Notes: generated from the sequence alone by a model not told the origin. A stretch of DNA of 64,000 bases from an uncultured candidate division WWE3 bacterium (GCA_938004185.1 CALKWN010000065.1:62001-126000), one strand, 5' to 3'. Positions 50,589 to 61,280 are shown, counted from the first letter of the stretch. A program made the numbers and translations.

Positions 50589-52457
50589 ATGAACGTACTA
50601 ATACCCCACTCATGGATAAAAGACTTCGTAAAAACAAATGCCGACGTAAAAGAAATTGCGCGAGTTTTGTCGGCTCATTCGTTTAGTGTTGAGAAAATAA
50701 TTGACGAAGACGTTTTTGAAATCGAAGTTACTCCCAACCGCGGAGACGCTTTGTCTGTGGCGGGAATCGCGAGGGAACTGATGGCGGTACTTCCTGCAAA
50801 CGGGTATTCTGTAGAGTGGGTTAAAAAAGAATTCCCACCTGCTGTATTTTCAGGTAAAGACAGTTTAAAAGTAAAAATTACCGACAGCACTTTAGTTCCG
50901 CGTTTCAGCGCTGTGGTTATAGATAATATAAAGGTAAAGGAATCCCCAGACTACATTAAAAATAGATTAAATAAAGTAGGAATAAGGCCAATCAACAACG
51001 TCGTGGATGTTACTAATTACTATATGATTGAGCTCGGTCAGCCGATGCACGCCTTTGATTACGACAAAATTTCAAAACACGAAATGATAGTGCGCGAAAG
51101 CAAAAAAGGCGAAGTTATCACCACTTTGGATGGGGTAAAAAGAACTTTGCCCGAAGGCGTGATAGTTATTGAAGACGGCGACGGAAGGTTAATAGACCTT
51201 TGCGGAATAATGGGTGCTGAAAACAGCGAGGTCGATGAGAATACAGAAAAAGTTTTGCTGTTTGTTCAGGTTTACGATCCGGTCAAAATTAGAAAAGCCT
51301 CGATGAGCCTGGGTCACAGAACCGAAGCTGCACTAAGATTTGAAAAAGGCGTGGACTTCGAGGGCGTTGTTCCTTCCCTCGTGACTGCTGCGAGAATGTT
51401 GGCGGAACTTGGGGGCGGCGAGGTGTCATCAGAGCTTATAGATATTAAAGGCGTCGAATACAAAGAGAAAAAAATAAAAGTTGATTACGAGAAAATCGAC
51501 AGGATCGCGGGAATAGACATCGGTAAAGATTTTGTTGACGCGACTTTAGAGTCTTTGGGATTTGAGATTAAGGGAGGCGAAGCCCTCGTTCCGTCATGGA
51601 GATACGACGATATTGAAATTTCAGAAGATCTTGCCGAGGAAGTTGTGAGGATTTACGGATACGAAAAACTTGAAGGCGTTCTTCCGGGCGGTGCACTTCC
51701 CTACTCTGCCGGACGAGACACATTTGTTTTGGAAGACAAGGCAAAAGATTTTTTGAAACACATGGGATTTTTTGAATGTTATAACTATTCTGCAGTTTCA
51801 AAAGAACTCGCGGGGGAAAATGGGGATGCGATAAAGATTAAAAATCCATTAAATGAGGACTTCGAGTATTTGAGAACAAGCCTGACGCCAAAGTTGTTGG
51901 AAGTTTTAAATAAGAACCGTGGATATTCGGATAAAATCAAGGTTTTCGAGCTGGCTCCGGTTTTTCTGCCTTCAAAAGAAGATTTACCCGAACAGCCGTT
52001 ACACCTTGGAATAGCGGCTAAAGGCCATAACTACCTCGAATTTAAAGGTTTCGTTGAGGCCTTGCTAGATGAACTGAAGATTAAAAAAGAGATTTCTCAC
52101 AAGATTAGAGAACACGTGAGCGGAATATTTTCCTGCGAGATGTGTTTTGATTGTTTGATGTCGTCTGCGGTTACACCACTCACCTACTCTACTCTAACCG
52201 GCTTTAACTCGATAAAGGAAGATATAACAATTATTGTAAAGGGCGGTTTTAGCTACGGTGACGTAGTCGAAGAAATAAAAGGAGCCGACGCAAGAGTAAA
52301 CAAAGTATTGTTTAAGGATATATACGGAGACGCTTTGACTTTATCTATAGATTTTTTGGACAGGCATAAACAAATCACCTCGGAAGAAACGAAAAATATC
52401 CGTGAGGATATTTTGAAGGGACTCGAGAGGAAGTTTGGAATAAAGCTGAAGGTTTAG
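50589..52457 (+). CDS. pheT: Phenylalanyl-tRNA synthetase beta subunit, short form
   Basis: The 622-residue protein lacks the usual N-terminal tRNA-binding (EMAPII-like) domain: the bacterial protein is about 800 residues and here residue 41 already belongs to the following B1/B5 part (FEIEVTPNRGDALSV). The B3/B4 editing domain and a C-terminal FDX-ACB anticodon domain (about 535-622) are present. It forms the heterotetramer with PheS. Nothing recognisable follows up to the convergent gene. Confidence 0.93.
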   Translation: MNVLIPHSWIKDFVKTNADVKEIARVLSAHSFSVEKIIDEDVFEIEVTPNRGDALSVAGIARELMAVLPANGYSVEWVKKEFPPAVFSGKDSLKVKITDSTLVPRFSAVVIDNIKVKESPDYIKNRLNKVGIRPINNVVDVTNYYMIELGQPMHAFDYDKISKHEMIVRESKKGEVITTLDGVKRTLPEGVIVIEDGDGRLIDLCGIMGAENSEVDENTEKVLLFVQVYDPVKIRKASMSLGHRTEAALRFEKGVDFEGVVPSLVTAARMLAELGGGEVSSELIDIKGVEYKEKKIKVDYEKIDRIAGIDIGKDFVDATLESLGFEIKGGEALVPSWRYDDIEISEDLAEEVVRIYGYEKLEGVLPGGALPYSAGRDTFVLEDKAKDFLKHMGFFECYNYSAVSKELAGENGDAIKIKNPLNEDFEYLRTSLTPKLLEVLNKNRGYSDKIKVFELAPVFLPSKEDLPEQPLHLGIAAKGHNYLEFKGFVEALLDELKIKKEISHKIREHVSGIFSCEMCFDCLMSSAVTPLTYSTLTGFNSIKEDITIIVKGGFSYGDVVEEIKGADARVNKVLFKDIYGDALTLSIDFLDRHKQITSEETKNIREDILKGLERKFGIKLKV

Positions 52458-52562
52458 GGTTTTTTTATTTATATCGGTTGAAGGTTAGATGCCGATTTAA
52501 TCCAGATTTTATTTTTACTTAATGCTTAGGTAGTATTACGGAAAAAGTGCGGATAGGTGTCT

Positions 52563-55500
52563 TTAATCCCCGAACCTTATTGCCCCACCCTCGTTGTACA
52601 AAACTCTTATCAGATGATCGGTTAAAGGTGCGTTATGTATGGTAACTTCATCAATCTGGCCGTCAAAATATCCTGAACCTGCAGAATCTCGGCCGATGTT
52701 TAGTGCGGTAGAACTTAGAACAGTAACGGAATCTGTTTCCTCTTGGGTGTCTTCTAAAGTTCCATTTACGTAAATTTTAATATTTGCTCCGTCGTACGTG
52801 CACATTATGTGTGTCCAACTGCTTGCAGTCAGAGAACTTGTAGCTACAGCTGGGGTTTGATAAGTGCCGCTGGAATATATCTCACATTGCGGATTACCCG
52901 ACGCATTTGTTGTAAGCTTAAATTCACCAGGTTTATGAATCAGCGTATCAGAGGCTGGAGAGGAATCAGGATTAAACCAAGCACCGTAAGAAATGTTGCT
53001 GTAGCTAATCCCGTTTGCATGGAACAAGGGTGAGGTGGAACCTACTAGATAGTCATCAACACCGTCAAAATCCAGACTTCCGTTAAACTTACCTTCTTTA
53101 CCTCCGTACCACATCTCCCCAGACGATCCCTCGCAAGTGCCGACAGTAGTATTTCCCGATGACTGTGGGTAGATTGTTAAATCAATACCAACGGAGGTAT
53201 CGTCAGAAGATCTACCAGAGTTGTGGGCCGTGCTTCCCGAACACTCATTAAATTTATAGTAGTACTTAGGTGCAATTCTGTTATATTCCCAAGCTATTTG
53301 TGCTTGAGTTCTGGTGTAGTCATAAAGTTTTACATTATCCATGGTTCCGTAAAAATAGCTGGATGCTGCGGGGGCGTTGGAACCAAAATATAACGGCATA
53401 TTAGAATTTAGAATTACTCCAGAAGCACCGGTTGCGGGTGCGTGGGACAGTTCCTTATTTAAGTAAGCGTATAGAACTGTACCATCTCTAACTAGAGCAA
53501 AGTGATACCACTTGTCTGTTGTAATTGAGAGCGTGTTGATAGTTGTATTTGACGACGCCCTCGAAGACGCGACCCACCTACATTCTATTATGTCGGTGGT
53601 AGTTATATAGCATAGATAGCTACTATAAGGATCTGTATTGTCAGATTTTACAAAGAGGTAGTATGTATTACCCGCATCCGAAGGTAGTTGGTCAAGTTTA
53701 AACCACATCGATACGGTAATACCGTTTACAGGTGTAAGAAGATCGTTATCAGGAACGTTGGTATAGTCGTTTGTTCCGTCAAAAGCTAACCCACCACCGT
53801 TTTTCCCTGTATCCCATGTAGGATCGTTTGTGGCTGGAGAAGATGTATCTCCTAACATACCGAACAAATTGTTAGCACCGCTATCGTAAAACAATTGCCC
53901 TGACATCTCGTCCATTCTCCACTCTGCTACCGGTGGGCTACACGCAGCCGTATCCCCTGGAACACAATACATTCGGTCATACGAATTGCTGGGTGTTACC
54001 CCATCACTTTCAGTAGACAAAGCACCCCACTGCGATGTCTTGCCCTGATTCAACAAAACATTCGCCTCGCCCTGATTAATTTCATAATTAAAAATCGTAA
54101 CCTCATCAATTGAACCCACAAACTTTCCTGTGTAGTCGTCTCCCCGGCCCCCGATAACAAGGGTGTTGTCTCCGTCGATACTGCCTGTTGCCGTAAGGTT
54201 TGTATTTGAATCGTTAAGTACGCCATCAATGTAAAGGTCAATTTGACTTGTCCCTATTTTTACAGCTGTTACACTATGCCACTGGCCGTCGTACACGTCA
54301 TCATCGCTGGAAACTGTGTCATCAGGTGACCATGTCGAGTCATCGTCAATTCCAAAGATTATGTTTCCTCCGGAGTTGAAATACAGCGCATACCCTGCGG
54401 TTGAGTTTCCACCACGACCAAGTACATACTCGGTACTTGAGGGGTTTGAGGAGGAGTCGGACTTAAACCACATGTTTATGGCAAAGCTTTCGTCGTCAAA
54501 GACAAAGGCATTGTCATCTACATATGCGTAGTTTGTTCCCCCGTCATAAAATGCTTTATTAAATTTACCTGAAGTGGTAAATGCTGTGGCAGATGGAGGT
54601 GAGGCAACAAGTGTCAGGTTTCGGGAGTTTCCTGTTCGGTCGTAAATTGTTGTGCCTCCGTTTTCGTCGAATCTATAGTGAGCGATTGGTGCACCAAGGG
54701 TTGAATCGGGTGCTGGGATTTGAGCGTCAAGATCTTTTGTCACTTGTTTTACATCAGGTGCGTATGAATATATTTTGAAGTCGTCGAGGCGTCCCTCAAA
54801 GTTTTCGCCGGATCCGCCTTCCATTTGAGAGCCGTATGTTTTGCCGAGGAGAAGTGGTTTGTCTTCGGAGGCGAGTGAAAATGGAGTTGCGTTAGTAGTT
54901 GTATTTTCAAGGACACCGTTGACGTAGATTTTTAAATCGGAGCCGTCGAATGTTCCGGAGAGGTGATACCAGGTGTCTGCGGTCCAGGAGGAGGTGGTTG
55001 ACGCAACACTAACATCAGATGTGTTCCCATATTTTGCAATTTGATTTACAGTCGTCCCCCCTGCTGTGGTAAAGGCTCCCCCCACATACAAATACCCGTT
55101 ATACACACTCAAGGTACGGACCTGATTATTTGTCCCCACAGTAGCCCCTCCTATGGGGAGGCAGGTATCAGTTGAATCATCGTACTTTGCAATATTATTT
55201 ACAGTTGTTCCTTCTGATGTGGTACCAGAAAAACCCACATACAAATACCCGTTATATGCTGCGAAAGCATAGGTATCGGAGATATCTCCATCGTTTCCAC
55301 CACATATGGCACTAATTGTATCCGTACTATCATTATATCTTGCAACTCTATTTCCATGGCTTGTAAAGCTTCCACCTAAATACAAATATCCGTTGTATTC
55401 TCCTAATGCGTAAATATAGCCACTTGTACCGGTTGCTCCCGCTATAGCACTGAAGGTATTAGTACTACCATCATATTTTGCAATGTTTCCTGTAGCAGTG

Positions 55501-58500
55501 CCACCCGCAGAGGAAAAATCACCGGCCAAATACAAGTACCCTTTATATACTGTAAGAGCATAAACTTCTGCTGAAGCCGGAAAACCTATAGATACCCCCA
55601 CAGTAGCTCCACCAATAGCAGAGAAGGTATCAGTACCATCATCATATTTTGCTATTCTGTTTACAGTCGTCCCCCCTGCTGTGGTAAAGTCTCCTCCCAA
55701 ATACAAATACCCGTTATACACACTCAAGGTACGGACCTGACCATTTGTCCCCACAGTAGCACCGCCTATTGCACTAAATGTATCTGTTTCATCATCATAT
55801 TTTGCAATGTAATTTACAGTCGTCCCCCCGGCTGTGGTAAAACTTCCTCCCACATACAAGTGCCCATTATATGCTGCGAGGGACCAGACAATACTACTTG
55901 TCCCCACAGTAGCTCCACCAATAGCAGAGAAGGTATCAGTACTATCATCATATTTTGCAATGTTATTTACAGTCGTCCCCCCTGCTGTGGTAAATTCTCC
56001 CCCCACATACAAATACCCGTTATATACTGCTAGGGCGTGGACCCAATAACTTGTCCCCACCGTCCCCCCACCCAACGCACTAAAAGCCTTCGCCGTCGCA
56101 TCATTCACCACCCACTTCGCTTTCCCATCCGACTTATCCAAAAAGAACTGATAGTCACCCTTATCAACAATGCCTTGGTTATAGTCCGCACCGGTAGAAA
56201 ACTCCTCACCCATCTGCACCCACCCCGAAACAGCAACTCCCGCCTCGGGCGAAATGTACGCACTGCTGTCTGTGGTAACAAAATCATCAACTCCGTCAAA
56301 AGTCGCGCCCGTCCCATACCTTCCCGGAGCCCACGAGGCGCCGTTTGTTAAGGTTCCGGTGAGCTGGTTTCCGCTCGAGTCGTGTGCGGAAGTTTCTGTG
56401 TTTTCTTCAAATTTATAGTAAAGGTCGGGTGGAGGTGAGTGCTGATACAAACTATATATTTCGGAATCGGAGAGCGCCGTATTGTATATGCGCAAGTCGT
56501 CGATAAGTCCGTCGAAGGACTCGTCGGATCCGCCGGCCATTTGCGACCCGTAGGTCTTGCCGATGAGGAGGTCTCTGTTGTTGGTCGCGAGGGTAAAGGG
56601 CGTGGAGTTGGTGGTTGTGCTTTCCAGCACGCCGTTGACGTAGATTTTTAGGTTGGTTCCGTCGAATGTTGAGGCGAGGTGGTACCAGGTGTCGGGTGTC
56701 CAGGTTGAGGTTGAGGTGGAGACGGCGGCGGGGGTGTCGGAAGATGAGCCGTATTTCGCAATTCCATTTACAGTCGTCCCCCCGGCTGTTGTCACATGAT
56801 ATCCCCCCAAATACAAATACTCGTCATATACCGCCAAGACTCTAACATGGGGGTCAGTGTTGCCTACCCCCACAGTAGCCCCACCGATGGCAGAGAAGGT
56901 ATCAGTACTATCATCATATTTTGCAATTTTATTTACAGTTGTCCCCCCCGCTGCCGAAAACTCCCCCCCGAGATACAAATATCCTTCATACACTGCTAAG
57001 GAGTGGACGGAATAAGTTGCCCCCACAGTAGCTCCACCAATAGCAGAAAAGGTATCAGTACTATCATCATATTTTGCAATATTATTTACAGTCGTCCCTC
57101 CTGCCGCTGTCATATCATGTCCCCCTACATACAGATATCCGTTATATACCGCTAGGGATGAGCCCGCGACGTATGATCCGCCACTAATTCCTACAGTGGC
57201 ACCCCCTATTGCAGAAAAGGTATTAGTACTATCATCATATTTTGCAATGTAATTTACAGTCGTCCCCCCCGCTGTGGCAGTAAAATTTCCCCCTAAATAC
57301 AAATGTCCGTTATATACTGCTAAGACTCTGACTGTAGGAGGGTCAGCTCCCGGCTCGAAGAGGCCGGGACTAGCCCCACCAATGGCAGAGAAGGTATCAG
57401 TAACATCATCATATTTTGCAATTCCATTTACAGTCGTCCCCCCTGCTGTAAAAATATCTCCCCCAGCATACAAATGTCCGTTATACACTGCCAAGGCATA
57501 GACAGAACCACTTGTCCCCACAGTAGCTCCACCAATGGCAGAGAAGGTATCAGTAACATCATCATATTTTGCAATGTAATTTACAGTCGTCCCCCCTGCT
57601 GCGGTAAATTGTCCCCCCACATATAAATACCCGTTATACACTGCCAAGGCATAGACAGAAACACTTGTCCCCACAGTAGCTCCACCAATGGCAGAGAAGG
57701 TATCAGTAACATCATCATATTTTGCAATGTAATTTACAGTCGTCCCCCCTGCTGTGGCAAAGCTCCCTCCCAAATATAAATACCCTTTATACACTGCCAA
57801 GGCATAGACAGAATCACTTGTCCCCACAGTAGCTCCACCTATAGCACTAAACACCTTCGCCGTCGCATCATTAACCACCCACTTCGCCTCCCCACCAGAC
57901 TTATCAAGATAGAACTGGTAGTCCCCTTTATCAACAATTCCCTGGTTGTAGTCTGCGCCTGTTGAAAACTCTTCATCCATTTGTACCCATCCTGAAACCG
58001 TAACCTCATTAGATACAGATAAAGATGGTGAGCTTCCCGCGTTAAGGTAGTCTGTCGTTCCGTCATATGAAGTAGCTCCCCCGTAAACTCCCCTATCCCA
58101 CGCCACATCCTCATTTAGAGTTGCATCGTTATCAAACCCTGAAGAATCTGTTGCAGTAGCTCCCGTTGCGTCATCCATTTTCCAATAGGCAACAAGCCCG
58201 TCTGTAGTGTAGCTTGTATGATCATTTCCAAATGCAGCCGACGTCCCGTGCAAGGTGGGAGAGTAGCGGATAATATCTGTTTGAAGCTCTGTGAAAGATC
58301 TTTCCTCTGCGTAAATTTTGAATTCATCAATATATCCGTCAAAGCGGTTTGAGGCTGAAGTTCCCCCGATAGTTAGTGTATTTGTTTCTGTCGCCGGAGC
58401 TCCGTCTCCGTTTGTACTTGTTCCCATAAGAACCCCGTCAACATAAATTGAAATCTCATCATCCGAATCATCTTTGTATGTTAATGCTATGTGGTGCCAC

Positions 58501-61280
58501 TGCCCTAATGTTATTGCATCATCAACCGTTATGGTCGCATCCGTCGTTCCAAGATCTATTGAGGCAACAATATCGGCGACCGAAGAATCACTTCCCGCGC
58601 CGAGCCTTAAATAGCTTGAAGTCCCTTTTTGAAAAATTGCACCCGCACTTCCCTCCCCTGCAGACAAAGGACGTATCCAAGCCTGAACGGTAAACTCATC
58701 ATTTAACTTCTCTCCGAAATTTACGGATTCGTGGTCATCAATTCGTAACATGTCGTTTACCCCGTCAAAGAGAATACACCCGTTTGATACACAGTAGTCA
58801 TTTGATGCTACCCATGTGGGATATGTTAGTGTAGGTAAAGTTTCAAGAGCTATTTTTCCAAGTATTGCAGATGAATATATGTCGCTATTATTAGTGGTTG
58901 CCACAACATCTACCGTTTGTGCCGAGCTTGGAGCTGAAATTGCCGTAGTTATTGCGTAATTTGAAGGCGTAAGAGTTGAATTTGAAATATCACTTGGTGA
59001 GCTATTCGGGTCAGTCTGTAGTTTTATTGAAGATGAGCTTGACGCAGCTCCCGCCGCCTCGTGATAGTATGTAGTTGAGGCGTCGTTTCCTATTTCATCA
59101 GGGTCAAAGTATGTGTCAAAGTTTTGAGGTGCTGTCCCCGATGACAAAAGTGTGTTGGCCACAAGGTATCTTGACTCTGTTTTTGTTATTACCGTTCCCG
59201 TTTGGGTAGCAACTACCTTGGCGTTATATATATCATAAGTATTTGCAGCGTTACTTACCGAACCCACTATTCTGTAGTGTCTTCCGTCTGTAGGTGTAAA
59301 TGAGACTCTTGTTCTTGTTGGTGTGGTTACACTTGAAACAGCGTTGACTATTGTTTGTTTGTCTGTCCATGAACCGAACGAGCCGTTGTCTTCCTGAAGT
59401 TTTATTGTAACGGTGTATGTGGTAACAATGGAGTCATATGTTATTTTTATTTGTCCTGGTCGGCCCGGACCACCGCTTCTGTTTCTTGATGCTCCTGAAC
59501 CATCTTTATCTCCTGCACCACCGCCACCACCGCCCGGACCTGTTGCGGGTGCAGAACCATTTGTACCGGTCGAACCTCCATTACCTCCCGGCCCTCCGTC
59601 AGTCACCGCTGTAGCTCCTGTTTGTCCTGTAGCATCGTTTCCGTCAGACGAAGGACCTGCAGATCCGCCACCGCCTCCTCCGGTGGAAGCATTATTATCC
59701 GCCCCATCACCACCGTTATATTTCGTAGTACCGTTACTTGCCGCAGCGGATCCTCCCGCACCTGGAGAACCGCCTTCGGATCCGCCCCCGCCCCCTCCCT
59801 TGACATTTACACCCGAAGTATCGAAGGATGAGTCGCCTCCCACACCGCCATTACCGGTGCCTGCTGAGCCACCCGCACCTACTGTGTAAGAAAAATTACC
59901 GGGACATGACAACGATACAGTGCTGGCTGCATAAGCGCCACCACCACCACCCGCTCCCGCTACCGAGTTATCTGTAGTATCCCCACCTCCTGCACCGCCA
60001 CCTCCCCACGCCTCAACATAAATGTTTGATGCTGTTGAAGGACAGCTCCAACTGTATGTTCCCGCGGTTGTAAAAGTTTCGGTAGTTGAAGAAGCATCCC
60101 CCAGAATCTTCTTCCAACTAACCTCTGCCGAAAAAGTTGTTGTTCCGTCCCAGTTGTCGTCATCGTACTTCCAATATTTAGGGTAATTTAAGGCTGCTGC
60201 TGTAGTATTAGACTTTCCGACCTCGTAATTTCCAAGCTCGATTTGAGCTTCAGTTGCAGTCATTGGTTCCTCGCCAACATTCTGTATTACTATTATTCTC
60301 GCGGACTTAACCTCAGGCGAAGTTCCCCCCGACAAGTTTATATTGTATTCCGTCTCCCCCGCAGGGGGTGTAAATGCAGTACCTCTTTTTCTGGTAAAGT
60401 CAGTTTCAGTAACGGTTACGGTCGTATCCTGCGTTGCAGTACCCGACCTCTCAAGTGCCACCGTCAAAGTGCCGGATGAAACTTTTGCCACCACCTCAAA
60501 ATAGTAAGTCTTTGTTCCGCTGTAATTATCCGTGTCGAGCAGCACCAAAGAAGGATCGTCCCCCGACGCCGTTGCTATATGGTCAATAATATTTATCTCC
60601 CGCCGTATTACCTGATCCTGTGTCATTTCTCCCCCAAACGCTGCGTCGTTTAAATTAGATGTTGAATCGTGGGCAACTAATCCGTACGCCTCATCCATCT
60701 TCAAATACACCGAAGGCGAAGGACCTATTTCAATACTTCCAAGGGTTGGTGTACCGCCCGAAGGCGTTAAGCCGGAAACGGAAGACACCGTACCATCAGT
60801 AGTCGAGTGCGCCGTCGGGTTTGAATAATACATAAAAATATTATTTCCCCCGCTTGTTACGCTTGTCAGTACAACATCAAATACCGTAGAAGAAGTATTA
60901 CATCCCGAAACCACGGTGTATTTTAAAAGATCTCCGCCTATTGTGGTAAAAATCACATCATCACAGTCTTCCTGCATCTTTCCGTCTGCAATAAGTGAGG
61001 CGGTATCAACCGTAATACTTACTCTGCTGTCTGTTGAAACATCCGCATTATGTGTAAAAGATACTTTTTGCCTTTCGTTATACGCGTCATCGTACCAATC
61101 GGCTTTTACCCTTGTTGCTTCAAGTATTGAATATATTGTTACGGGAATTGCGACAGCCAAAAAAGCCAGCATTATTTTTTTTCTGGATTTCCTGTCGCGT
61201 AAAGCAAGAACAAGCTTGTTTTTTGTCTTGTAGATTACCTGAATATTGTCTTTTAGGCGCAGTTTTTCGAGGGCATTCAT
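52563..61280 (-). CDS. Giant surface protein with LamG domains and inserted Kelch-like propellers
   Basis: The 2905-residue protein has a basic N-terminus, one membrane helix (37-54), a DUF2341-like domain (about 61-157), a Gly-rich module (about 420-610) with long GGG runs, and six LamG-like jelly rolls (about 830-990, 1073-1606, 1663-2170, 2200-2400, 2500-2655, 2740-2900), each with an FDGxxDY start, a WYH or WHH segment and IDExxIY end. In the second and third LamG domains seven copies of a 50-residue repeat are inserted at the same point. LamG domains bind sugars or proteins, so an adhesin on the cell surface is likely. The protein ends without a cell-wall sorting motif. Confidence 0.85.
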   Translation of the reverse strand: MNALEKLRLKDNIQVIYKTKNKLVLALRDRKSRKKIMLAFLAVAIPVTIYSILEATRVKADWYDDAYNERQKVSFTHNADVSTDSRVSITVDTASLIADGKMQEDCDDVIFTTIGGDLLKYTVVSGCNTSSTVFDVVLTSVTSGGNNIFMYYSNPTAHSTTDGTVSSVSGLTPSGGTPTLGSIEIGPSPSVYLKMDEAYGLVAHDSTSNLNDAAFGGEMTQDQVIRREINIIDHIATASGDDPSLVLLDTDNYSGTKTYYFEVVAKVSSGTLTVALERSGTATQDTTVTVTETDFTRKRGTAFTPPAGETEYNINLSGGTSPEVKSARIIVIQNVGEEPMTATEAQIELGNYEVGKSNTTAAALNYPKYWKYDDDNWDGTTTFSAEVSWKKILGDASSTTETFTTAGTYSWSCPSTASNIYVEAWGGGGAGGGDTTDNSVAGAGGGGGAYAASTVSLSCPGNFSYTVGAGGSAGTGNGGVGGDSSFDTSGVNVKGGGGGGSEGGSPGAGGSAAASNGTTKYNGGDGADNNASTGGGGGGSAGPSSDGNDATGQTGATAVTDGGPGGNGGSTGTNGSAPATGPGGGGGGAGDKDGSGASRNRSGGPGRPGQIKITYDSIVTTYTVTIKLQEDNGSFGSWTDKQTIVNAVSSVTTPTRTRVSFTPTDGRHYRIVGSVSNAANTYDIYNAKVVATQTGTVITKTESRYLVANTLLSSGTAPQNFDTYFDPDEIGNDASTTYYHEAAGAASSSSSIKLQTDPNSSPSDISNSTLTPSNYAITTAISAPSSAQTVDVVATTNNSDIYSSAILGKIALETLPTLTYPTWVASNDYCVSNGCILFDGVNDMLRIDDHESVNFGEKLNDEFTVQAWIRPLSAGEGSAGAIFQKGTSSYLRLGAGSDSSVADIVASIDLGTTDATITVDDAITLGQWHHIALTYKDDSDDEISIYVDGVLMGTSTNGDGAPATETNTLTIGGTSASNRFDGYIDEFKIYAEERSFTELQTDIIRYSPTLHGTSAAFGNDHTSYTTDGLVAYWKMDDATGATATDSSGFDNDATLNEDVAWDRGVYGGATSYDGTTDYLNAGSSPSLSVSNEVTVSGWVQMDEEFSTGADYNQGIVDKGDYQFYLDKSGGEAKWVVNDATAKVFSAIGGATVGTSDSVYALAVYKGYLYLGGSFATAGGTTVNYIAKYDDVTDTFSAIGGATVGTSVSVYALAVYNGYLYVGGQFTAAGGTTVNYIAKYDDVTDTFSAIGGATVGTSGSVYALAVYNGHLYAGGDIFTAGGTTVNGIAKYDDVTDTFSAIGGASPGLFEPGADPPTVRVLAVYNGHLYLGGNFTATAGGTTVNYIAKYDDSTNTFSAIGGATVGISGGSYVAGSSLAVYNGYLYVGGHDMTAAGGTTVNNIAKYDDSTDTFSAIGGATVGATYSVHSLAVYEGYLYLGGEFSAAGGTTVNKIAKYDDSTDTFSAIGGATVGVGNTDPHVRVLAVYDEYLYLGGYHVTTAGGTTVNGIAKYGSSSDTPAAVSTSTSTWTPDTWYHLASTFDGTNLKIYVNGVLESTTTNSTPFTLATNNRDLLIGKTYGSQMAGGSDESFDGLIDDLRIYNTALSDSEIYSLYQHSPPPDLYYKFEENTETSAHDSSGNQLTGTLTNGASWAPGRYGTGATFDGVDDFVTTDSSAYISPEAGVAVSGWVQMGEEFSTGADYNQGIVDKGDYQFFLDKSDGKAKWVVNDATAKAFSALGGGTVGTSYWVHALAVYNGYLYVGGEFTTAGGTTVNNIAKYDDSTDTFSAIGGATVGTSSIVWSLAAYNGHLYVGGSFTTAGGTTVNYIAKYDDETDTFSAIGGATVGTNGQVRTLSVYNGYLYLGGDFTTAGGTTVNRIAKYDDGTDTFSAIGGATVGVSIGFPASAEVYALTVYKGYLYLAGDFSSAGGTATGNIAKYDGSTNTFSAIAGATGTSGYIYALGEYNGYLYLGGSFTSHGNRVARYNDSTDTISAICGGNDGDISDTYAFAAYNGYLYVGFSGTTSEGTTVNNIAKYDDSTDTCLPIGGATVGTNNQVRTLSVYNGYLYVGGAFTTAGGTTVNQIAKYGNTSDVSVASTTSSWTADTWYHLSGTFDGSDLKIYVNGVLENTTTNATPFSLASEDKPLLLGKTYGSQMEGGSGENFEGRLDDFKIYSYAPDVKQVTKDLDAQIPAPDSTLGAPIAHYRFDENGGTTIYDRTGNSRNLTLVASPPSATAFTTSGKFNKAFYDGGTNYAYVDDNAFVFDDESFAINMWFKSDSSSNPSSTEYVLGRGGNSTAGYALYFNSGGNIIFGIDDDSTWSPDDTVSSDDDVYDGQWHSVTAVKIGTSQIDLYIDGVLNDSNTNLTATGSIDGDNTLVIGGRGDDYTGKFVGSIDEVTIFNYEINQGEANVLLNQGKTSQWGALSTESDGVTPSNSYDRMYCVPGDTAACSPPVAEWRMDEMSGQLFYDSGANNLFGMLGDTSSPATNDPTWDTGKNGGGLAFDGTNDYTNVPDNDLLTPVNGITVSMWFKLDQLPSDAGNTYYLFVKSDNTDPYSSYLCYITTTDIIECRWVASSRASSNTTINTLSITTDKWYHFALVRDGTVLYAYLNKELSHAPATGASGVILNSNMPLYFGSNAPAASSYFYGTMDNVKLYDYTRTQAQIAWEYNRIAPKYYYKFNECSGSTAHNSGRSSDDTSVGIDLTIYPQSSGNTTVGTCEGSSGEMWYGGKEGKFNGSLDFDGVDDYLVGSTSPLFHANGISYSNISYGAWFNPDSSPASDTLIHKPGEFKLTTNASGNPQCEIYSSGTYQTPAVATSSLTASSWTHIMCTYDGANIKIYVNGTLEDTQEETDSVTVLSSTALNIGRDSAGSGYFDGQIDEVTIHNAPLTDHLIRVLYNEGGAIRFGD
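55026..56087 (-). repeat. Seven Kelch-like coding repeats (second array)
   Basis: Residues about 1732-2085 contain seven units of roughly 50 residues with the pattern FSAIGGATVGT, LAVYNGYLYVGG, FTTAGGTTVNxIAKYDD. Some units are divergent (the fifth lacks GGTTVN). The number fits a seven-bladed propeller. It sits between residues NDATAK and a WTADTWYHL segment of one LamG domain. Confidence 0.8.
56748..57854 (-). repeat. Seven Kelch-like coding repeats (first array)
   Basis: Residues about 1143-1511 hold seven units of about 52 residues. Units 1-3 are nearly identical at the DNA level over stretches of more than 60 bases (for example near 57510-57600 and 57665-57755), indicating recent duplication. 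It is inserted in a LamG domain at the same place as the second array. Confidence 0.85.

Noticed and set aside
55026..57854. Regular DNA repeats that could suggest a CRISPR array
   Set aside because: They are long, coding, in frame, and vary at codon level; there are no cas genes or unique spacers.
59413..59889. 158-codon Pro-rich open frame on the plus strand
   Set aside because: It is the antisense of Gly codons in the giant surface protein and has no ribosome site.
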